From positions 1-6,053 of the forward strand of contig JAIERC010000471.1 in the NCBI GenBank assembly GCA_019747165.1: 6,053 nucleotides of DNA. Direction: 5' to 3'. The notes under the pieces were generated by a model. That model saw only the letters and a list, made by a program, of their open reading frames with translations, searched no databases and had not been told where the DNA came from. The position numbers and the translations under genes are program-made. Shown here piece after piece: positions 1 to 4,591 of this stretch; within the stretch, counting starts at the first letter, position 1, and the number at the start of each line of letters is the position of its first letter. The stretch comes from Sphingomonas sp. (GTDB lineage: Bacteria; Pseudomonadota; Alphaproteobacteria; Sphingomonadales; Sphingomonadaceae).

Positions 1-674
1 ACGACCAGTTCGACGATGGCGATGACGAGGATTTCGACGGCAATAGCGACAGCATGGCCGATGACCGGGTCGATCCCTATCAGGCCGATCGCGGCAATGA
101 TCGTGGCGATCGTGGCGATCGCAACGGCAATCGTGATGGCGATCGTAACGGCAATCGGGAAGCGGGCAATCGCGACGCGGGTAATCGTGAGGCCGGTAAT
201 CGCGAGAACGGCAACCGTGATGGTGGTAACCGCGCCAATGGCCGGGATCAGAATCGTGATCAGAACCGCGATCAAAACCGGGATGCCGGCCCGCGTGAGG
301 GCTATGCCCGGCGCGATAACAGCCCCCGCGATACCAATCCGCGCGATAACAATCCTCGCGATAATGGCGCCGAACGTCAGCCGCGCCGCTATCAGGCTGA
401 TGTCATGGCCGATCCTGCGCCGCAGATCGATCAGGCGGCGGCCGCACCGGTTGAGGCTGATGCCGATCGTCCGCGTCGGGGTCGGCCGCGCCGCACGCCA
501 GTTGCCGCTGATGCCGCGCCACGCGGCGGCGATGAAGGCGGCTTCGATGCCGATCGTCTGCCGCCGTCGCTGAGTGTATCAGCGGTGATCGCTGATGATG
601 ATGCGCCGTCGGCAGAGGAAAAACCACGTCGCCGCCGCCGTGTCGCGACCACCGAGACCAGCGCCGCCGAATAA
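1..674 (+). CDS. Asn/Arg/Asp-repeat protein, probable DUF4167 C-terminal part (5' truncated)
   Basis: The reading frame is open from base 3 (first codons D-Q-F-D-D-G-D-D-E-D) and stops with TAA at 672-674, so the start lies left of the window. An in-frame ATG at 54 is probably internal, because the acidic stretch before it reads as continuous protein. The visible 223 residues run acidic segment, then Asn/Arg/Asp/Gly repeats, then an Ala/Pro/Asp-rich part, and end in a basic patch (EEKPRRRRRV). There is no hydrophobic segment or folded-looking domain. DUF4167 proteins of Alphaproteobacteria have a short conserved, Arg-rich N-terminal domain followed by a long disordered, charged tail of this kind. 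The family assignment is therefore an inference from the tail only, since the diagnostic domain is outside the window. A generic RNA-binding or disordered protein is the alternative. The molecular function of DUF4167 is unknown to me. Confidence 0.62.
   Translation, partial: DQFDDGDDEDFDGNSDSMADDRVDPYQADRGNDRGDRGDRNGNRDGDRNGNREAGNRDAGNREAGNRENGNRDGGNRANGRDQNRDQNRDQNRDAGPREGYARRDNSPRDTNPRDNNPRDNGAERQPRRYQADVMADPAPQIDQAAAAPVEADADRPRRGRPRRTPVAADAAPRGGDEGGFDADRLPPSLSVSAVIADDDAPSAEEKPRRRRRVATTETSAAE
150..284 (+). repeat. In-frame tandem coding repeats: GNR(D/E)x x6, then (N/G)RDQ
   Basis: Six consecutive 15-base units (150-239) encode GNREA, GNRDA, GNREA, GNREN, GNRDG and GNRAN. They are followed by 12-base units (240-284) encoding GRDQ, NRDQ, NRDQ and NRD. 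Looser GDR/NGNRD units precede them from about base 87. Synonymous positions differ between units (aat/aac, cgt/cgc/cgg, gat/gac), so this is not a fresh duplication. Protein-level periodicity has been kept while the DNA diverged. Confidence 0.85.
318..362 (+). repeat. Three in-frame (N/T)(S/N)PRD repeats
   Basis: Three successive 15-base units encode NSPRD, TNPRD and NNPRD, and a fourth begins with Asn at 363. They follow the GNRxx/NRDQ block in the same low-complexity protein and add Pro to the same Arg-Asp theme. Confidence 0.8.
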
Positions 675-684
675 TTGCTGATAT

Positions 685-714
685 CCCCGGCGGCGCGAAA
701 CCGTGCCGCCGGGG
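685..714 (+). terminator. GC-rich hairpin, likely transcription terminator after the DUF4167-like gene
   Basis: The arms CCCCGGCGGC (685-694) and GCCGCCGGGG (705-714) are perfectly complementary. The pairing can continue inward (G-T wobble 695/704, C-G 696/703, G-C 697/702), giving a 13-bp stem with a four-base loop at 698-701. It begins 10 bases after the stop at 674 and precedes the promoter of the next gene. There is no T-run after the second arm (cgatat follows), so this is not a classical intrinsic terminator. It may work with Rho or protect the 3' end of the mRNA. Confidence 0.68.
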
Positions 715-726
715 CGATATAGGTGG

Positions 727-754
727 TTGACCGCAGGACTCACGCGCCTAGCAT
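727..754 (+). promoter_or_regulatory. Putative sigma-70-type promoter for the DUF4139 operon
   Basis: TTGACC (727-732) and TAGCAT (749-754) are separated by 16 bases and match the -35 and -10 consensus at 5/6 and 4/6 positions. The pair lies between the terminator hairpin and the ribosome binding site, 30 bases upstream of the ATG at 784. A GACTC sequence (737-741), a GANTC site of the type methylated by CcrM in Alphaproteobacteria, falls in the spacer. Confidence 0.5.
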
Positions 755-774
755 GTCTTTTGTCTGCAAAGGTC

Positions 775-779
775 GGGAG
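775..779 (+). promoter_or_regulatory. Ribosome binding site for the first DUF4139 gene
   Basis: GGGAG at 775-779 lies 4 bases before the ATG at 784 and 7 bases before the adjacent in-frame ATG at 787. It supports starting the gene here and not at the longer GTG option at 703, which sits inside the terminator hairpin. The spacing slightly favours the second ATG. Confidence 0.65.
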
Positions 780-783
780 ACAG

Positions 784-2250
784 ATGATGCGGTGGTTGGT
801 CTTGACGACGCTAGCGCTGCTTCCGGTTGCGAGTAGCGCCCAGACCGCGCCCGAGAAATCGGCGCAGGGCGATGTCGCGGTCACCATCTACAGCAATGAC
901 GTGGCACTGGTGCAGGATACGCGCCAGCTGAACTTGCCCGCTGGCGTATCGCGACAGGACTTCCCCGATGTGTCAACGCAAATTCGCCCCGCGACGGTGC
1001 GGCTGAGCGCGGCGGGCACCACGATTGTCGAACAAAATTACGATTATGATCTGCTGAGCCCGTCGGCGCTGATGGAAAAGGCGGTGGGGCAGGTGATCAC
1101 GATCGTCCGTACCAACCCGGCAACGGGCGCAGAGACGCGCGAACAGGCCAGGGTGCTCGCGTCCAACGATGGCGTGGTGCTGCAGATCGGCAACCGGATT
1201 GAGATATTGCGCGATGACGGCCTGCCGGTGCGGGTGGTGTTCGATTCGCTGCCACCCAATTTGCGCGAGCGGCCAACGCTGTCGGTGACGCTCGATACGC
1301 AGGCAGCGGGACCGCGCCCGGTGACGATCAGCTATTTGACCGGGGGCTTTCGCTGGAGCGCTGATTATGTTGCGCTTTTCGATGAGGCGAAGAGCGTCAT
1401 CGATGTGCAGGGCTGGGTGACGCTGCAGAATAATGGCGGCACGCGCTTCAACAATGCCGATACCGTGCTGGTCGCGGGCAATCCCGGCAGCGGCAATCGC
1501 GGGCGGAGTAGCTATGCGCCGGGCACACGGGCGGGCACCGAAACGGCGGACCGGGCGCGGCTGGGCGATTTCTATCTCTATCCACTTGGCGCGCGGACCA
1601 CGCTTGCGGCGAACCAGCAAAAGCAGGTGAGTTTTCTGAGCGTGAACGCGGTGCCTGCCCGCAAAATCTATGCGTATCGCAATGATTGGCAGCAGGGGCA
1701 GAACGACCCGCAAAGCGTCGATACCGTGCTCAGCTTCTCCAGTGCGAAATCGGGCGGGCTGGGTGATGCGCTGCCGGCGGGGACGGTCCGCGTCTATGTC
1801 TGCGATGCCAAGGGACAGCCGCAATTCATCGGTGAGAATGTTATCGGCCACACGCCGATGGGATCGACGCTCGCGATCAAGACCGGCGAGGCGTTTGACG
1901 TGAAGGTCAAAACGACCGTCGAAAAGCGCGAGAAGATCCTCAGCGATGAATGGGAGCGCACGGGCAAATTTCGCATCACCCGCGATGGCGGTACGCCGCG
2001 CGTGATCGAGATCGAGCGCAGCGTGACCTATTACCGCACGACGATGAGCTACCGCGTCACCAATGCCCGGCCCGAAGCGGTAACGGTGGATGTGACGCAA
2101 GCCGGGCTCGACAGCTATTGGCATGATACCCGCGTGCCGGCGGAAAGCTTGCCGGGCGAGCAGCGCTCGCTGGACGAGCGAGTGTGGCATGTGCCCGTGC
2201 CCGCCAATGGCGAGACGGTGCTGACGGTTTCCTTTGATACCCGGTATTGA
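784..2250 (+). CDS. Exported DUF4139 domain-containing protein, first paralog
   Basis: This 488-residue protein starts with a signal peptide (hydrophobic core about residues 4-18, probable cleavage after the Ala of SSA|QT), so it should act in the periplasm or cell envelope. Residues about 29-120 form an N-terminal DUF4140-like part with the motif LNLPAG (49-54). The DUF4139-type core follows, marked by YLTGGFRWSADY (184-195), GWVTLQNNGGTRFNNA (210-225) with VAG downstream, LGDFYLY (260-266), and a C-terminal beta-sandwich-like end (YRVTNA near 423; VPANGETVLTV near 472). No catalytic motif or membrane anchor is apparent. Such proteins are beta-rich and some are called mucoidy-inhibitor-like, but the biochemical role is not established. 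The ATG at 784 is preferred for its ribosome binding site and signal peptide; ATG 787 is nearly equivalent. The next gene starts 5 bases downstream and encodes a paralog, so the two form an operon. One cysteine only (340). Confidence 0.86.
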   Translation: MMRWLVLTTLALLPVASSAQTAPEKSAQGDVAVTIYSNDVALVQDTRQLNLPAGVSRQDFPDVSTQIRPATVRLSAAGTTIVEQNYDYDLLSPSALMEKAVGQVITIVRTNPATGAETREQARVLASNDGVVLQIGNRIEILRDDGLPVRVVFDSLPPNLRERPTLSVTLDTQAAGPRPVTISYLTGGFRWSADYVALFDEAKSVIDVQGWVTLQNNGGTRFNNADTVLVAGNPGSGNRGRSSYAPGTRAGTETADRARLGDFYLYPLGARTTLAANQQKQVSFLSVNAVPARKIYAYRNDWQQGQNDPQSVDTVLSFSSAKSGGLGDALPAGTVRVYVCDAKGQPQFIGENVIGHTPMGSTLAIKTGEAFDVKVKTTVEKREKILSDEWERTGKFRITRDGGTPRVIEIERSVTYYRTTMSYRVTNARPEAVTVDVTQAGLDSYWHDTRVPAESLPGEQRSLDERVWHVPVPANGETVLTVSFDTRY

Positions 2251-2255
2251 TTGGC

Positions 2256-3779
2256 ATGCGCGGGCTGCTGGCCCTCGCTGCCTTGATTGCGTCGGTGGGG
2301 GCGATGCCCGTCGCCGCGCAACAGATCGTGACGTCTGCCGGGCCCGAGAAGGTGTCGGTGACCGTCTATCGCGCGCCCAACCGCAGTTCGAATGAGGCGA
2401 TCGATCGTGGCAATCCGGATGGCTATGCACTGATCACGGAAACCCGCACCGTGACGCTGCCTGCGGGGCGGACGACGATCCGCTTCGAGGGCGTCGCGGG
2501 CAACATCTTCCCCGAAAGCGCAATCATCGGCGGGCTGGCGCAGGGCGTGCGCGAGAAGAATCTTGATGCTGATCTGCTCTCAGCGCGCAGCCTTTATGAT
2601 CGCGCGCTGGGGCGGCGCGTCATTATCCGCCGCACCAACAAGGCAACGGGCAAGGTCAGCGAGGAACAGGCGACGATTCGCTCAGGTGTGGACGGCGCGG
2701 CGGTTGTCCAGGCGGGCGGCGGGGTGGAGGCCTTGCGATGCACCGGGCTGCCCGAGACGATCCTTTACGAGGGCGTGCCCGAGGGGCTGTCGGCCAAACC
2801 GACCTTGTCGATCGAAGTCGACAGCGTTGTGGCGAGCTCATCGACGATCACATTGTCCTATCTCGCCGGCGGGTTTGACTGGCAGGCCGATTATGTGATT
2901 CGCTTGGCCCCCGGCGGGACGCGGGCGGATATCTTCGCTTGGGTGACGCTGGCTTCAAGCGACGTGACGAGCTTTGCCCAGGCGGGCACACAAGTCATCG
3001 CGGGCAAACCGAACCGCGAATCGACGCCCAGCTTTGGTGACTTCGGCTCGGGGTCGCTTAGCCTGCGATGCTGGCCCAACGCTGCCGAGCGCCGGGCGCG
3101 CTTTGCATCCGCGCCACCGCCACCGCCACCGCCGCCGCCGCCTGCGCCAATGATGATGATGGAAGCACGCGCGGCAATGGACGTTATTGTCACCGGCGCG
3201 CGCAAAGTGGCGCAAGAGGAGTTGGGCGACCTCAAACTCTATCGAATCGCCGATCCCGTAACGGTTGCCGCTAAGGCGCAGAAGCAGGTCGGCCTGCTGT
3301 CGAAGGAATCGGTGCCCGTCGCGATTGCCTATGTCAGCAATGTCGATGAGAATGATGTTGACGGCCCCATCATGACGATCCGCGCGAAGAATCGGCGTGA
3401 GGCTGGGCTCGGTCTCCCGCTCCCTGCCGGCCGCGCGGCAGTATTCGAGGCGGTCGAGGGACGCCCAATCCTCGTTGGTGAAAGCGCGACCGACGACAAG
3501 GCGATCGGCGAGGACGTCGAATTCAAGCTCGGAGAAAGTCCGAGCGTAACCGCAAATTCCGACCAATTGTCACGCAAGGGACGCTCGGCCCGCTACAGGC
3601 TGACCGTGACCAACGCCAATCCCTGGCCGATCGCCTATGAGGCGAAGTTTGCCCCGACGGACGGGCGAATGACCGCATCGGCCACGCTCGGCAAGCGCGA
3701 TGGCAAGGCGCTATGGGCGGTCAGCGTGCCCGCCAATGGCATGACAACGCTCGTTTATACCATCCGCAAAAACCGCTAG
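2256..3779 (+). CDS. Exported DUF4139 domain-containing protein, second paralog with Pro/Met-rich insert
   Basis: This 507-residue protein has a signal peptide (hydrophobic core about residues 3-20, probable cleavage at VAA|QQ). It follows the same plan as its upstream neighbour: VTVY (35-38), VTLPAG (66-71), ADLLSARSLYDRALG (105-119), YLAGGFDWQADYV (202-214), WVTL (229-232), LGDLKLY (323-329), and the ending VPANGMTTLVYTI. A longer N-terminal loop (about 39-57) and a linker at 287-317 are special to it. The linker holds ten prolines (287-296), AP, four methionines (299-302), then DVIVTGARK (309-317), which resembles the start of TonB-receptor plug domains. Two cysteines occur, each in an LRC context (162 and 272). 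ATG 2256 gives a clean signal peptide 5 bases after the upstream stop. A TTG at 2247 overlapping that stop is the alternative. No clear Shine-Dalgarno is present, so translation is probably coupled. Function unknown. Confidence 0.84.
   Translation: MRGLLALAALIASVGAMPVAAQQIVTSAGPEKVSVTVYRAPNRSSNEAIDRGNPDGYALITETRTVTLPAGRTTIRFEGVAGNIFPESAIIGGLAQGVREKNLDADLLSARSLYDRALGRRVIIRRTNKATGKVSEEQATIRSGVDGAAVVQAGGGVEALRCTGLPETILYEGVPEGLSAKPTLSIEVDSVVASSSTITLSYLAGGFDWQADYVIRLAPGGTRADIFAWVTLASSDVTSFAQAGTQVIAGKPNRESTPSFGDFGSGSLSLRCWPNAAERRARFASAPPPPPPPPPPAPMMMMEARAAMDVIVTGARKVAQEELGDLKLYRIADPVTVAAKAQKQVGLLSKESVPVAIAYVSNVDENDVDGPIMTIRAKNRREAGLGLPLPAGRAAVFEAVEGRPILVGESATDDKAIGEDVEFKLGESPSVTANSDQLSRKGRSARYRLTVTNANPWPIAYEAKFAPTDGRMTASATLGKRDGKALWAVSVPANGMTTLVYTIRKNR
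3114..3143 (+). repeat. CCN trinucleotide run encoding ten prolines
   Basis: Ten consecutive proline codons (cca/ccg alternating at first, then ccg, ending cct) sit in the linker of the second DUF4139 protein. After GCG-CCA come four ATG codons at 3150-3161. A ten-proline run would be expected to need elongation factor P for smooth translation. The near-perfect trinucleotide repeat could vary in length by slippage. Confidence 0.9.
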
Positions 3780-3789
3780 TTGTCAGGCC

Positions 3790-4068
3790 TCAATCGATAT
3801 CCTTGACGCGTTCGTCATGCCCGCTGCCCGAGCTGAGAAACACCAGCCCCATCAGTGCCGCCGCCAGCATCACGGTGCCGCCAAAGCCACCGATCGCGGC
3901 GGCAATCGCCACCCAGGACAAGGGCCCATAGACGAAATCGAGCAGCACAATTGCGCCGCCAACGATGATGACGGTGGCGAGCGCCATCCAGCGCATGATC
4001 ATCCGATAGCGTGCCCAAGCAAAGGCAGCATAATCGGGATCGTCGAGTCCGGGGGGTAAATGTTGCAT
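3790..4068 (-). CDS. Small two-helix membrane protein, function unknown
   Basis: This 92-residue protein is read from the ATG complementary to 4066-4068. A TTG 9 bases upstream (4075-4077) is a weaker start, and neither has a strong Shine-Dalgarno. The N-terminus is polar (MQHLPPGLDDPDYAAFAWAR). Two hydrophobic helices follow, at about residues 27-46 and 52-79; the second is rich in Gly and Ala (AAAIGGFGG). The tail is short and charged (SGHDERVKDID). The Arg residues at 20, 22 and 26 before the first helix suggest the N-terminus faces the cytoplasm. Codon use fits the neighbours. It converges on the second DUF4139 gene with a 10-base gap and diverges from the CBS gene across 83 bases. I do not recognise a named family. 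The hydrophobic pattern and clean polar ends argue for a real gene over a shadow frame. Confidence 0.75.
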   Translation of the reverse strand: MQHLPPGLDDPDYAAFAWARYRMIMRWMALATVIIVGGAIVLLDFVYGPLSWVAIAAAIGGFGGTVMLAAALMGLVFLSSGSGHDERVKDID

Positions 4069-4114
4069 CGCTTTCAATTGGCCTGAAAACGTGGGAGTCT
4101 CAACCCCAGACAGA

Positions 4115-4134
4115 CTCGCCCAAGCGAGCGCTCG
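4115..4134. promoter_or_regulatory. Overlapping inverted repeats in the leader of the CBS gene
   Basis: CTCGC (4115-4119), the loop ccaa and GCGAG (4124-4128) can form one hairpin. CGAGCGCTCG (4125-4134) is a perfect 10-base palindrome that reuses the second arm, so the two structures exclude each other. They lie 18 bases before the CBS start and just upstream of its ribosome binding site. An operator or a small leader structure are both possible. In GC-rich DNA, chance is also a serious option. I found no convincing -35/-10 pair in 4069-4151 on either strand. Confidence 0.35.
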
Positions 4135-4140
4135 GTAGAG

Positions 4141-4144
4141 AGGA
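4141..4144 (+). promoter_or_regulatory. Ribosome binding site for the CBS-domain gene
   Basis: AGGA within AGAGAGGA (4137-4144) is 7 bases before the ATG at 4152. It fixes that start over longer in-frame options reaching back to 4011, which would run through the opposite-strand membrane gene and the intergenic spacer. Confidence 0.8.
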
Positions 4145-4151
4145 CATAGAC

Positions 4152-4580
4152 ATGACGATTGCAGCGATTCTGGGAAACAAGGGCCGTGAGGTCATTTCGG
4201 TCACCGCACATCAAAGCGTGATGGAGGCAGCAAGTCTGTTGGCGAAGCGCCGCGTCGGTGCCGTGCCGGTGATGGACGGCCCCAGCGTGGCCGGTATCTT
4301 TTCAGAGCGCGACGTGATCCACGCGCTCGAAAGCCACGGCGCTGACGCGCTGACGCGTAAGGTCGGCGATGTGATGACCGCACCCGCGATCACCGTTAGC
4401 CCTGGTGATTCGGTGATGGGGGCGCTGTCGTTGATGACCCGGCGGCGTATCCGGCATTTGCCGGTGATCGAGGCCGGACGAATCATTGGCGTCGTTTCAA
4501 TCGGTGATCTCGTCAAATACCGAATCGACCGAATCGAGGCCGACGCGGCCGCCATGCGCGATTACATTCAGACTGCCTGA
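4152..4580 (+). CDS. Stand-alone CBS-pair protein (142 aa)
   Basis: The protein consists of two CBS motifs and almost nothing else: CBS1 at about residues 10-65 and CBS2 at about 73-128. Each ends in the typical adenosyl-ligand signature (GIFSERDV at 48-55 and GVVSIGDLV at 113-121, with the S-x-x-D pattern in both). VGAVPVMDG (35-43) and IRHLPVIEAG (100-109) are the matching strand segments. CBS pairs fold as a Bateman module that binds adenine nucleotides (AMP, ATP, S-adenosylmethionine, NAD-type ligands) and regulates a partner. With no attached catalytic domain here, this is probably a cytoplasmic energy or redox sensor acting in trans. The partner is not identifiable from this window. The short helical tail (about 123-142) includes RIDRIEADAAAMRDYIQ, a possible dimer or partner-binding helix. 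The gene converges with the flippase gene, leaving an 11-base gap. Confidence 0.93.
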   Translation: MTIAAILGNKGREVISVTAHQSVMEAASLLAKRRVGAVPVMDGPSVAGIFSERDVIHALESHGADALTRKVGDVMTAPAITVSPGDSVMGALSLMTRRRIRHLPVIEAGRIIGVVSIGDLVKYRIDRIEADAAAMRDYIQTA

Positions 4581-4591
4581 GTAATTGGCGG

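Noticed and set aside
16..573. 185-residue frame (+) overlapping the repeat protein in another frame
   Set aside because: It is Ala/Ile/Arg-rich with a monotonous pattern produced by reading the GNRD-type repeats out of frame. The overlapping frame ending at 674 has the natural composition and repeat grammar.
703..783. N-terminal extension of the first DUF4139 protein from GTG 703
   Set aside because: The start would lie in the second arm region of the terminator hairpin, has no ribosome binding site, would overlap the promoter, and would hide the signal peptide.
973..2430. 485-residue open frame on the minus strand opposite both DUF4139 genes
   Set aside because: Arg/His/Ala-rich, no recognisable motif, and fully antisense to well-supported domains. 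Long antisense frames are expected in GC-rich coding DNA.
3114..3143. Polyproline codon run considered as a slippage frameshift or pseudogene mark
   Set aside because: The frame is intact on both sides, with conserved DUF4139 motifs before and after, so the gene is not broken.
2955..3566. 203-residue minus-strand frame with His-, Arg- and Trp-rich runs
   Set aside because: The low-complexity runs are the reverse complement of the proline and methionine codon runs of the second DUF4139 gene. It is a shadow frame.
4011..4151. N-terminal extension of the CBS protein
   Set aside because: It overlaps the opposite-strand membrane gene and the spacer. ATG 4152 has AGGA at ideal spacing, and the protein then has a normal CBS-pair length.
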